Of a stretch of DNA of 64,000 bases, positions 1-14,500 are shown in pieces. The stretch is from positions 12,813,289 through 12,877,288 of the forward strand of contig NC_059395.1 of the NCBI RefSeq assembly GCF_905220565.1, read 5' to 3'. A model generated the notes under the pieces. It made no database searches, was not told the DNA's origin, and was given only the letters and a program-made list of their open reading frames with translations. The DNA comes from Melitaea cinxia. Its lineage: Eukaryota > Arthropoda > Insecta > Lepidoptera > Nymphalidae. Each line of letters starts with the position of its first letter. The stretch's first letter is position 1. Both the position numbers and the translations under genes were made by a program.

Positions 1-2501
1 TTTATCAATATTATAAAATTTATTCAAACTTTTTTTTAAGTTTTTAATTTAGTGAGTACAATAACACATTATTTCTAACTAAGATTGTATTTTATTTCCG
101 TAAGAATAAATTTTAGTAGATAGGAAAATAAAATAAAAACCCGACGGTGTTAAAATAATTTTAAATAGAAACTGGAAATAAATATTATTGTTTTTAATAT
201 GGTCATACTAATTAGATAAACTCTTGAAAGTAGTGGGTGCAATTGCATCAACTTTTATTATTTTTGTTCTGCAATAATATTAGTAGGGATTAATGGAAAA
301 TTCCGTTTAAATATACTAATCTCAGCATCTTTTAGTCTGATTTAAAAATAGTCTATTTATTGGGGAAGACTTATGAAAACAAAATGACGTAGGAACGAGC
401 AGTATGGAGTCTAAATAAAACAGCGTCTACGATTTACCCTTGTCTTTATTTAAAATTTCATTTAATTCAATGGTGGTGTATAACAATAAATAAATCTGTC
501 CTTTATTAAGAGTACATAGGTCATTTTATGTATGTATAGGTATTTGATATTTTATCTGTACACAAAAAATAAAACCATCAGTTTTACCCATAACAATATC
601 ACATCCCTAGCTGTTTACTTGTGTGCCCGACATCTTACAAGTTACAGATAATAAATAGGAGATAATTGATATATGTAGATACTCTACACAATTAGATCGT
701 TTACAATGGGGCAATTTATGGGATTTCAAGCAACATGCGCTATCTAATGGGCTTAAACACTACTTTTTGAAGTTATACTTCTTTTGGCGCGCTAGAGAAA
801 AATGATGAGAGTAAATTTGTTACGATGCGCGCGTACACCGTCACAAAAAACAGACACCCTGAAGAAACGACGACTTGTGTTAACAAAAAAATTTATAATT
901 ATCCATTTCTTTGAATTGCAACATATCAAAAATATAAATATAACTTTAAAAAAAACAATAACGGCGATAGCTTATTTTGCCCCGGTAAGGAATGATGAGA
1001 CCAATTTTTACCGGTCGCAAAATGTCAGCTGGAAAACGCGGAAATATCAGCTTAAAACCACGCTTTAGTCTTTAATGTGGGATAGTGTAACGATGGCTTT
1101 ATATATAATACTCATTCTATAAAGTTAATAAGTTTTTAAATTCTCAAAAAAAAATTTAGAATATTATTAAATTTTGCGTAAATTAATTATTTAATGTAAG
1201 TAAAACTTACTATGACATATAAATCTGCAAGTTCTTTATCATATTTTTGATATTTCTCTTTTAAAAAATGCGTCCTAAAATTAATTTTTTTCTTTTCATA
1301 TACTTACCTATATTTCTCGAAATATCAATTTAATACATTTCTTACGAAAACAGATAAAAATATTAATATGTAAAAATATTAAATTTCGCTACCTATCCCT
1401 TGTAAAAATATTGCAAATGATAACAATAAATGTAAGTAAAGACGACTTTGATTACTCTAATAGAACTAAGATTATCTACGAATGAGATGAACAACTGTAG
1501 ACTATGAGTTTAGCACAATCACTCATAGTGACGCGAGAGGGCTTTGAGCCTCGAGATTTGCCACACCTTCAAAAAACTTTAAACGTCATTTCCTTTACCA
1601 ACTGTAAACGTGTTAAATTATGTTGGACATAATTTCTTATCGATGCGAAAAATAAATCTTTTTTTTACCATATTTTATTATATCTTTGGCAGCCAGGTAG
1701 AATTTATCATCATCGTGTAATTATTATTATCGATATACCAAACGACACCAAACAATAAGTACCAACGCACGCTTAAACAATAATATTAGTAAATATCTCA
1801 TATAATTTATAACAAACTAAATTTCTTAGAAACCAATTACAAAAACCGCTCACATTATTTTATCTTTTGTCTTTTAAAACATTTCTTTTCTTTGGAACAT
1901 AATTTTAACACTAATCAATATAAGCGCGTCAGTTCCTCTTTAAATATTTGTACTCGTAACAACGTCTTGGCGAAATCTCATTGCAAATGCCCATATAGGA
2001 ATGATTCGTGCAAACTAATGAAATGAAAAATGTACGTCTTAACTACAAAAAAGCCGAATGGCCTTACAACAGAAAAACGAGAACTAATAGATATAGGAAG
2101 TCAAATTACCACGTAAACAAAAGTAAAAATTGATTAAAGATATTATTGCTATATGAAAAAATCTTTTAAATAAAAATAATACAAAAACAGCGATAACATT
2201 CACGTTATTAATAATTTTGATGATATAATATATTTTGTAGATATTAAATTTTAGGGTACAATAAGAAACCTGTTATATCAGTCAAAAAATAATTAACTTT
2301 ATAATACGTTTAAACGGTCAAACTTATCATAAATAATTGTAAATTCCTTGAAAATTGAATTGCTCATTGTTCTTATATACAGCACAACTCTCGACATAAA
2401 GTCATAAAGGCCGAATTCGTAAGTTATCTCGACAAAATGACAAGATATAAGAAATTATATGAGAATTAAAACGAGTGCTGTTTATAGTCCAGCGCAGACT
2501 G
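1..2501. other. 3' flank of the SLC7 gene, no gene recognised
   Basis: AT-rich sequence with only short unconvincing ORFs. The 20-base string TTATACTTCTTTTGGCGCGC at 773-792 recurs at 48321-48340, followed in both places by a CACAAAAAAC-like run and an ACC(C/T)TGAAG string, so it marks a small unnamed interspersed repeat. Nothing else is recognisable. Confidence 0.5.
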
Positions 2502-5500
2502 CTAGTATTCGAAGGTTGTTGATGTTGGAACCACTTCCAGTACCATTTGCAGAAACACTGTTATTTTGTCTGGAAACAAAAAAAAATATATATTCAATCT
2601 TGGTTTTTAAAATTCATCACATCATCATCATCATCACTAAAGCCTAATATAGTTAGCGCTAAAAATGGCATGAACTCATGTGTTTTGCCCATAGTCACCA
2701 CGCTGGGCAGGCGGGTTGGTGACCGCAGGGCAGGCTTTGTCGCACCGAAGATGCTGCTGCACGTCTTCGGCCTGTGTATTTCAAAGCCAGCAGTTGGACG
2801 GTCATCGGTCGACTATTAAAATTAACTTATAATAATCTATGGTAAACATTACCGCTACAGTACCGCTCGATTGATTCGAGCAAAAAATGTTAAAAAAAAA
2901 ACAGTTTTCTTGTACGTCAATTTTCTTATTATTGTACTTTATTTTATACTAGCTGTGCTCGCAACCTCGTCTGCGTCGAATAATGACTTTACATGTTTAA
3001 TGTGATTCTTTAAATTGGCATAATTTTTTTTATTTATGAACCGATTAACATGAAACAAACACTAAATGCTAAGCTTGCCACACTATATTAGTGAAAACCA
3101 CATTTAACTCGGATAAGCCTTTTCTGAGATTAGCGTGCACAAACGCACAGATAAACAGACAAAAATTCTGACAATTATTGTTGGGTGCGTTGATAAAGGT
3201 CCCAATAATATTTTTTCTCATATATCTTAAATTTACAGACATTGACCCGTTACATTTTTATTATATGTATTGATTTACCATTAATGCTACCGTTAGCTTT
3301 AGTACCCTTTGGGTACGGAGTGCGAGCTCTATTTATGTAAAAAAAAACACATCTTCATTTAAAAATTATAAAAATTTAAATTGTTTCAATATTTTATCTA
3401 TTCAAGAGCAAATACAAATACGAATGAGTTTCGTGATTAATTAACTTTTCATATAAGAAAAAGATAAATGTCTGTATAATATACAGAATATTTGTCTACA
3501 TACCCATAAACGGCAGCGAATATCCCCACTTGACAAACGGTAAGTAGACCAGCAGGCCGCCCAGTATGAACCCGCCTGCGTACAAGTACTCCCATTGGGG
3601 CTTGTCTATGATCGGTGCGACCACGAGGTAAGCGGACACTATCAGCACTATGTACGGGATTAATATCGGCACCTAGAAAAATATATAATAAATATAATAA
3701 ATCTTCTGTTTCAATATAATAAATCAGACTAATTAAAAGTGCTTATCGATATAATAGAATGCAAAAAATTTATTAAAACAATATATCTGTTAGAACACCA
3801 ATAATAATATGTAGGACTATAATAATATACAGACTATAAACAATTACGGGCACGCAAAAACCTATTCACGTCTGAAAACGGACAGAAAGTGTAATTAAAT
3901 CATTTAGAATCGAATTATATTTTCAATTTTAACTTTATACAAGATTTTAAATGCAAAAAATGGTTTATACAAACGTTTTGTTTAGAAAGATAATAAAAAA
4001 GAGCAATTTAGAACTATTTAAAATTAAAAAATAATTTGATTGCATTACTTTCAAGATCATGTGATGCAGAAGCAAGTGCAAATATGTGTTGTTATAATAA
4101 ACGTTTTAAATTTAGAATTAGAGTGACGTCACAGAATTCACGGCATTTAAATTGCCCTGAGAATAAAAATAAAAAGTTCGCTACATTACTTCAGAACGTT
4201 TAGATTCTAAATTATTTCTTGGTATCATAACCTTACCTATAACACAAGCATTAAATTGCTTGTCTTAGGAACAAGTGTGTGTATTTTAAAGACAGTTATT
4301 TATTACTTATTTATTTTATTTTTATAATAAGCATTAAGAAATAGATTCGGTCATTGGAAGTTAGCAAATTTTTAAAATGTGTATTATTTGATTCGCAAAA
4401 GATCGAGTTATATCATCATTACATCATTACAGCCTATACAGTCCACTGCTGGACATAGGCCTCCACAAGTTTACGCCACAAATAACGTGAACTCATGTGT
4501 TTTGCCCATAGTCACCACGCTGGGCAGGCGGGTTGGTGACCGCAGTACTGGCTTTGTCGCACCGAAGACGCTGCTGCCCGTCTTCGGCCTGTGTATTTCA
4601 AAGCCAGCAGTTGGATGGTTATCCCGCCATCGGTCGGCTTCTTAAGTTCCAAGGTGGTTGTGGAACCTTGTTATCCCTTAGTCGCCTCTTACGACACCCA
4701 CGGGAAGAGAGGGGGTGGCTAAATTCTTTAGTGCCGTAGCCACACAGCACGAGTTATATGTTTAAAACAAAAAAATACATAAATAATTCTTGGGGACAGA
4801 TTTGTTTAGTTGTATAAGTTAAAGGTATTTTTTTAAACAAGCTTTTATTTAAATGCGCTAAAAAGAATAAAGTAAACTTTCTTTAAAACGTTTACTATCA
4901 TCATATGAACTCATTACAATTACATACTATATTGCAAATTAAATTAAAGCTTTTAAAAACTGCTTAGATTGACATAGAAATCGTTAGAGATATCGTCTTG
5001 AAATATACAATAAGTAATGGGTGTAAGGTAAAAACTTTTTTGAATAAATTAGGTATAATGTTAACAACCTGAGACTGATATACTGGTAGATATAAATTTA
5101 TTGTATATATTTATATTCCTTATTGAACTTAAAAACACATACAAAAATATTAGTACAATGGCAGGGCGAATTTATCTCTAAAAGAGATCTCTATTATTTT
5201 ACCCATGTTACATGTTATTATACCATGTTGTGTGTGTTATAAAGAAAAAAAAGTTCTTTACGTAGGACGAGGACTCGAAAAGTTTCATACCTTATAAGGC
5301 CTGGGTGCGTGAGGCTTAGTGCGGCGCATGACTATCAGGGCGAGCATGGCGCCGCCGTAGAATATCCACGCGCTGAACGAGAAGAAGTCGATCAGCGAGT
5401 CTATCGTCCCGTACAGTACCATCGCGACCGCGATCAGAGACTGCAGGAAAATTTATTATTGATATAGATTCCACACATTTTTATTCGATGCTAAGGGACC

Positions 5501-8500
5501 GGATACAAGATGACTTTTTTAAAGTCAGTTTGATTGCATGACAAGTCAGTCTTTTTGCGTATCACGAGGAATTTGATGATAATGAAAAAAGGGTTAAACA
5601 TCTATGCTAAATAATACATCCGACTCACTGGTGTCTGATGAATATATATTAATTGTACAATTAGGTTAACATAGGCAGTTAAATTTTACTGTAGACATCC
5701 TATAACGTTTAAATAGTAGATAAGTTTTTCTCGCAATAAACTACTAAAGACTGACATATATTTTATGCTACTAGGTCAGAAAACAAGCTTACAACGCACC
5801 CGATGGTTAGCCAACCCTATAAACACTTGCAACACCAGAAGATCTTCTTTAACATTTTTTTTTTCTTTATTTTGAATATGATATATCCTGCTGTGCTCTA
5901 CCTATAGGGAACGTTATTGATGTATGTCTCATACTTACGTGGAATATCAGTCCCGGCGCTGGAGTGAAACGTCGCACGTGGACGTACGATAGTATATCGA
6001 GCAAATGGCCCTCACGTGATGCCGCAAAACACAATCTGTTTACAACAATAAAGTATAAACCAATAGCAGCAGCAGAAATTTCTTCAAATAAATTTTATGA
6101 CAATCAAAAGTGGAACTCTACAGGCAAAATCTAAGAGGCAAACTTAAAAAATTCATAAAAGGATATCCCTAAATACCAAGCTCTGTGTTATTGTAAGACT
6201 AAATCAGTGTTTATTTGTGTTTGCAGGCAAACGAAGAAAAACCGACTTCAATTATATCGACGAGTAATACAACGTAGGTAGACGAAAAAATTGTCAAGTA
6301 AATACGCATTATCAAAGATTACTCCAAAAGTTATAATCAGATCTCGATGAAATTTATATGTGACCACATGATTAACATCGGCTTTCGATTAAATTAAAAA
6401 TCATTGGTACACTCAGTAAAAAGTTATGCGGATTTTCGAGAGTTTCCCTCGATTTATCTGGGATCCCATCTTCAGATCCTGGTTCCCTTATCATGGTATC
6501 AAACTAGGGATATCTCCTGTCCAACAAAAAAAGACTTATCGAAATCGGTTCATAAAAGACGTAGTTATTCCCGAACATACATAATACATATTCTCACGAA
6601 TGTTGATTAAATAAAACTAAAAATATTAATTTATAAAGTATTGTGGTCGACTTGATAAGTGATTTCTGATCTCACTTTAAATATTGAATTAAAATGAATA
6701 TTGGTTAAGTTTCATGGTTTAAATGAATTTTTTTGTTGTTTTCCTATATAAATTCTCTAATAAACCCAGAGGGTCTTTGAATGTGAGACTAGACTGTAAC
6801 TCACCTGCCCGCAACAAACAGGGTGCCATTTGCTGATCCGAAGGTAGATATGGTGACGGCGAGCGGCATTAGCCAGGCGAGTGGACCAAGCAGCCGATTG
6901 CCGAAAGTGACGGCCACAGCTTCACTGTCGGCCATCTCACTCACCGACATTACGGCCAAATACGACACGTTGACCAACGCATAACACAGCGTCACCAGCG
7001 GGATGCCGATTATTATGCTCAGAGGAAGGTTCCTGTTGGAAGGTTTCTAAGTCTCATACTCAACACTTGTGAAGTCAATAGGAGACAGGTAGTTTTATCC
7101 AAAAATCTCTAATCAAATTGATTTGTCATGTGTAAAGGGATGCCTAAAATGATTGGAAATTTATTTGGAAATACAAAATCTTACGTCAAGCAAGGGTATA
7201 TTCATTTGGAAGCAGATACCAATCATTTTAAACTAATTTATTCGGGTTTTTCCTTGCAAGCTAATATGTTTTATGTCCCTAATATATATAATAAATAGTA
7301 TGCCAACAGTTTAGACAAATTAATAGTAAAAAAAACACTAAAACATAGTTAACTTAAATAAATCGATAAAAATAACTCCATGGTCATAATATTTTCTCCT
7401 ATTATTATTATCCAATAATAATTTTGATATTCCCACAAAGTCATTTTAAATAGTTATTCGGTTACTCTTTACTAAGCGAAATACATACAATATTTTAGTT
7501 TTAATTAGAACCGAAGGCTGAATGTTTGTGTTACAAAAGCTTATTAAGCTATCGTAAACCCGAACTTAAATTTACTAGTTGTCTATGTGGTTCCTATAGC
7601 GGTTATATCAATTTATATATCATTAAACGAAATATTGGCGAAAAATGCCGAATAATTATTAGTAGGAAAATGTGAAAATGACTGTTTTTTTATAACGTAT
7701 ACTTATTAGGTACTTTTACAACTTAGTATGAATCGATAATTCACATGTATTAATCTGATTAAACTATTCACGTATTGATAATGTCCAAAAACAGCTTTAT
7801 GGCCCTACTTCAATGTACTAATCTAATAAATACCTTTTTAAGACATATATGGATTACTTTATGCAGTGTAATATGGACGTTGGAGGAATTGTAAATTTAA
7901 ATCTTAGAGATAAAATAAAAAGTATGCATACAGTATAAGTCTAATTTCTAGACGTTACTATACTAAAAGATCACGAACAAAAGCTATATTAAAATAAAAC
8001 ACACTAGTTCAAGATAAACTTCCTTACTTGGATGGATTTTTAATTTCCTCAGTGACATAGTTAAGGTTATTCCAGCCGTCGTAGGCCCACAGGCCCGTGT
8101 AGAAGGCCGTGGCGATGTTGCCCAGAGTCGCCGTACTACTGGCGAAGTTGGGCTCCTGTAAATGTCGCGTATTACCTGCACCATACGGACACAACCTCCT
8201 GTCAGTCTATTCCCAAATATATTTAACCTTTATTATTACATAATTATGAGCCGTGAGTAATGACAGTCGAATGGTTGATATTGTAAATGAAAGCGTATTT
8301 GGAATCTGAATATTATGGTCTAAAATTCTAAATAATACTATGGCCTTAATATCAAAAAAATATGATTTTAGATCATGAAATGGCTACTCAAGCAACATAT
8401 AAACTAGATTCTATAAACTAGGTCAAATCAAATTTTCTGAAGTTGATTCAAATGTGATATGCGCAATGTCTTTAATTAAATATTCGCAGGTGTTATTACC

Positions 8501-11500
8501 TAACATCAGTTTGTACGCTCCACCGCAAACGATTATTGCAATCGCTACCAGTTTTGCCGCAGTGAAGATATTTTGAACTTTGGTCGCTAAATTCACACTA
8601 TAGCAGTTGACCGCCAGAATCATTACTAGAAAAAAAAGACATTTTATGTGTGAAGTTCACAAAAATAATTATAATAAACGTAGTATGCTAGAAAACATCC
8701 GTAAAAACCGACAAATTACGCTTTTGCTACAACCGTAATATTTTGCTCCCTTTTACGAACCTAAATGTCACGCGGATGACCGTAATAATATTTTCACTAA
8801 ATTTTTGCTAATTGGCAGGTAACCTATGTATAAATATATTTTTATAGGTCCTATGTTAGCAATATGCTCTGCTGTATAGGTTCGATTCCTTCTTAGGAAT
8901 AGTGCTATTTATGTACATACCTGTTCTGATCTGGTTTTTTTCCTTGTGTGTCTCTCCATTGTGCCCCGGAGAGCACGCAAAGCTCTTGGTCTCGCTTGTT
9001 ATCGTAAACACATGTTAGCGATCGTTACAATTTGATCAGTATTTGACAGAACACACATTTGGCAGATCAGTATTGATCAGAAATTTGAATGGTCAGAATT
9101 AACTTGGACTCATTTTAACCTAAAATTAGGTCTTAAGATAAAAAATGTATTTACCAATAGAGATGACGGCCACAAGTTTGACAAGAGCATCTGGTGGCTC
9201 ACATTCAGATACGAACGGCTCTACAGCGTATTTAGCAAAACTCAGGCAGATGATAGCCATTTGAGACGGTTTGAGCACTAATGTCGAAACCTAGAAATAT
9301 CACCTACCATTAATATTAAGAAATTTTGTATATTGCTTAATATGCTAGGGGAAAAAATACACATATTTATATACATAGAAAGGAAGTGTATATCACCCAT
9401 GAGAATAGAAATGCAGGAGGTCCTCCGAAAGCGTCCATGAAATACGCGTACTCGGCACCTGACGACGTATTCATCGTTCCTAGCTCCGCGTATGCGAGCG
9501 CTCCTGCATATGTTACATTATTTATATTATAAAGGTTTATAGCTTATAGAGATTCAAAATAAACATACAAGAAACGAAAATATTTACTATTTAGTCACAT
9601 TAATTAGAAAGTTTATTTTTATCAATATTTTTTGTTGAATTTCAAGTATAAGATATTTTTTTTAATGTTTAATAAGTTAGAGCTTTATTGCATACTAAAA
9701 GAACATTTTTTGTACAATTATATCAATATTTACCGAGCAGGGAGAGTAGGCCACACGCCATCCAAATGATGAAGCTTATGCCAACTGAGCCTGTGCGCTC
9801 CAAAAGCCCAGAGGGCGACACGAAAATTCCAGAACCTTCAATAGAACAATTAATAATTAGCTTTTCAAAAAGTATCTTACAAAAGATACGCAAGTACTGT
9901 TAAAAACGTTCTCATTCAGATTTTATGTGTTCTAAATAGTGTACCGAAGAGTGTTGATGGTGTTGTTCTAATTCAAATTCGCATCAAACATCCTTCGTAT
10001 CTTCTCAAATACTACGTGATTTGGCGAATACAGACGCGCTCCATTAGCACAACTAAAAGCTATCTAAACTAAAATTGAAAAGAACTGAACGATAAATAGA
10101 AATCACGTGAGTAAAATACTTCTGAAAAATACTTTATAGATGGATAATATATACAAAATAATATATATATTTGTCCTCATACAAGTCGAACATAAATTAC
10201 GTAACCCTTGTTCTTTGATTTAAAAATTATACTTCAACGGCAGGTACAAATCAATCAATATTTTGCATTATTTATTCTTTACCCTTGAACTTACACCATG
10301 CATTTGTATGATGTGTCTATCTACATTGGCTTACTAATTGTTATGTAGTGTCGTCCTATATTTATTATCTGATTGTGAGGTGTCGTATCCAATTGCAGGC
10401 GTCACCTTCCACGTAAACTAATCACTATTGCGCATCTACTTACGAATGAATATTATGAACCGATACACTAGGGAAACTTACCGTGATGTTTGATAAAAAT
10501 AGTGGTCGGTGAATAAAATTATTATTTGTTCCAAATGTTTTAATGAAACGCTTAACACGTAATTTTAATTCCTATTGTTAAAAAGCATTAGAATGATTTA
10601 TGGAACACATTTCTGTCTATACAGACCTATGTTACCTATGTAATACATAGGTAACATAGTATGTACAATAGCCATTAAGAGATTAAATTTGTAAGATAGT
10701 CATCATACAGACTTGTTGTAATACTTCTTAATCTTAAGACTTGAGAAATAAAAGGTTTCTTAGACATTGTTGAGAGCTTTAAAGATTATCCGTAAAACTT
10801 TACAGAAACCAGGCGGTCCGGGTTGCGGTTTTAATTCATTAGAAGCGATAGTTAAAGCCTCTATCTCTACAAGTTTACTTAAGACAGAGTGACTAAGTGA
10901 CCTGTTTGTTCGATGGCTATCATCATCTATAATATTATATTTAGGACTAAATTCACAGATTACAGATCTGATAAAAGTTTCTGATATGTTATGGCTTTTC
11001 ACAATTAAACTACATTATATCGATTAGTTTACAGTTGTCTATCATAAACCTTGGTGATGGTCTACAAAATATTAATCGGTAGGATGAAAAACAAAACCCT
11101 AAAATAAAAACCAATCGCAGAAATGTTTATACGAGCATAACTGTCGAACGAGCAAATAATTGGTTATATTCTTTTGTTATGTTCGTTATTGTCACTACAA
11201 TTTTTAATTTTAAAAGAAATATATATCTAATATAAAAAATCGATCATATTCACGAAACAAAAATGTGGCGGTCCGAAGTTCGCCGGGTCAGCTAGTAATC
11301 TATAAAACAAACGTTTGTATTACATATTGTATTAAATATGTATGTACACACGTAAATAGATCTTATGTAAACACCATTAGTTACGGAAACTATTATTTGT
11401 AGTGTTAGTTGGTCTGGGCTAAAGGTACACTGAGTAACAATATACTTGTTTAACCTCTTACTAGGCTTTTTTTCTGAAAACTAAAACGTTTCAATCTTAA

Positions 11501-14500
11501 ACTTGTATAAAAAGATAATATTTTGGGTTGTTTCTGTTTTATCAATATTTTCCCTTTTTTGTTTGAACCTTAAAAAAATGCAAGGACGTTCTACAAATGA
11601 GCCTGTGAAAATTAAATGTATTGAACAAATTGAACCTATGCTTTATAATAGTCTACATAATCATTTTTTTTATCCGTTCCGTGTGAAATGACGCAGATAT
11701 CTTATGTTATTCTTTATAAAACGTTTATTAAACATATGTTAAAGCTAATTTTTTATCTGCGTCAAACTTTATTAGCTGTGAATATTTATATTTAAGTTAC
11801 TCTAATGTGTTATTTATGTATGTGAAAATATTGACCTCGAATCTACGTTTTAAATTTGTTTTTAAGATATTCAAACTACAAAAAAATGTCGAAGTTTTAA
11901 CGCCATTTTATTTCGGACATAACAGATAAGTGAAGAAAGGCATATCGTTTACAATATCACCATCAGTACATGCTTGTTTTGCCAATATGTCTACTTCCTC
12001 GTTTCCAGACAAACCAATATGAGAGGGTATCCATTGTAGAATTACCTCCTTTGAATGAGAGGTTAAATCTTCAATAGATTTTATAATCTCGTACGCTATC
12101 GAAGTACCTCTTAGTACATTATAATATAAGATCTGGCCAATATCGGTTTAATTTTACAAAACAACTACGACGTGACGAAATTTTATAGTTTTTATAAGAA
12201 ATATAGCGTACGTACCAATCATAGTGCCAACGATTAGAGCCACCCCACTGAAGAGTCCCACCCGTCTCTTGAGGTGAACAGGGTCGTCCGGAGCTGCGTC
12301 CGACCCCTCCAGCTGCAAAATCACAATGTTAAACAAGTTTCATAAGATTTGGTGTTATTTACATAAATATATAACACAATATTAATTGGCACATCGTTTC
12401 CTAAAAATTATCCCCCAAAAATTATATATGAAAAAACACTTCTATTTGTTTTAGACTTGTTAGGTGTAGAGAACACTTCCTTGATTATTATCTTTTTCTG
12501 AAAACCTTAACCGGTATAAACATTTAGAAGTAATTAACTAATATTGTCGTCCATTCGCTGCCTAATAATATTTTCACAAAAAAAAACAGACAAAAACAAA
12601 CAGACGTACATGTATGTATACCGATGTTAGATAATTAAATTTATGTCAAAATAAATCGCTGTTTATTTTACTTAAATAAAAAGTAAAAATCGAACACAGC
12701 TAAACCACGTCGTTTTTAAAGCTTATAAGCTTAATAATTAAAAGTTTTGCAAGGAGCACCAGTCAAAGTTGGTCCAGATTTATTTTAGGCGTGCGACACT
12801 CTACATACATCTTAAAATGCAGAGTAAATCTTTTTCGTCTTGAATAAATGTTTTTAATTGGAATAATTACAAAATTATATCAGTAGCAATTTATCAGAAA
12901 TTAAATATAAGACGATATAATAACATCACCACTAGGACACCATCGAATCGATAGAATCAAACTGTTAAAATAACTTTTATGATGTCAATGCCCATTGTGA
13001 CACAACTGCAATAAAATTCTTTACCCCTGAAAATACTCGTCATATGAAAATATGGCTAATATTGCGTCATGTTCATAAAAAAAATTAAACTGTAGAGAGT
13101 TCTCGCTGTATTTCGCTGACTGTGCCCATCTTCAAGCATGCCAGTATCCTGGTACATTCTTCAGGGGTTAAGGACGTGATAACTTCAGAATAATAAAATT
13201 TATAAGGCAGAGACACACTATTTTTAACTCATTTATTTCAAAACTAAAACAAATGCGAATGAATCAATTTTTTTTTGGTACTAAATTAAAATATGAACGT
13301 TATTTTATATTTTCCTTTTTTATACAATTATCAAAAATAATTAACAGGGTTATACACTTATTATTTAGTCATTATTTTATAAAGATAGGTCAGTTACTTT
13401 TGAAGATATTGAAGATTTTCTAACCGACTCTTTTTCTTTGCGGTCATTCACGATTCATATTTCACGACTTTAAAATAACATCAATAACGTAAAAAATATG
13501 TATAAATTAACTTGAATGAACTGTTTTACACCTCTATACTCGTAAGTGTGATGTGACTATGCCTTTAGCATAGATCTAGTCTACGCTTATGTACTGGATT
13601 AATGGCAAGGAAATCTAGAGCGAAGTTATTATCCAGAAGTGGCTGTTCATTAAGGGTATCGACGATAATTTGTTATCATATATCTCATTCAGAGCTTGCA
13701 AAAATGTAGGTAACGTACACAAAAAAAATGCTACTCCTTAGCAAATGAATAAGAAAAAAAAAATACCTTTACCTCAATTAAAATGCTAAATTATGTATTG
13801 GTATTGCAAAGATTTTCCTGTAATTTTTTATTAACGACCTGTACCTTGTCTCCTGGGTTGGCGTTGCCGTCGGCGAGCGCTCCCGCCGCGCCGTCTTCGG
13901 CGTCGCAGTCGGCGGTACACCCGCGCCACACCAATCCGCCTTCGCGTGCACTCCCTTCAACAAAAAAGTATATTTTGTTAATGTTGCTAAATCATAGCTC
14001 TATTTTATTAATTAATTTATATTAAAGGATTATTTGTGATACTAGGAACTAATCCGTCTAGTCTTTGTTATAACACGCGATACGTTGATAATAATCTGGA
14101 AATAAATATTTAACAGAATATGCAATTTGTATGTATTTTCAAATTTGCTAATATAAAATACAAACCGATGATATAAGAGCTAATAATTAAAGTTCCAGCT
14201 TTCAGGTCTCTGAAGCTTGTTTTCAAGAAGTGGGACTATCATTATCGACAAGAATTTATTAGCTGTCTCTTTACCATGATACTTTTTTATTTCAGTGTTT
14301 ATAAAAATAAATAGATATATATCTTCACGAACTTAATCATCACGTAATAACGTCTAATAATGTTTATGTATGTACCTAAGTCACATGATCGGATAACAGC
14401 GAGCAAAATATTTGGCGTCTAGAGCATATTAATTTTTTTATTGATATTGTTTTAGATAATTCTATTTTTTTTATATTTCATGTAGAAACTAATCCATATT

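Noticed and set aside
8156..8198. A 23-nt microexon (acceptor GACTGACAG) before transporter exon 8
   Set aside because: It would be in phase but adds GCVRMVQ, unlike the family. An acceptor at 8176 instead gives GNTRHLQEPNF, which matches SLC7 relatives.
13778..13963. 61-codon ORF on the minus strand at transporter exon 2 as a separate gene
   Set aside because: It is the alternative frame of that exon. Its only possible meaning is as part of the overlapping upstream ORF discussed in the findings.
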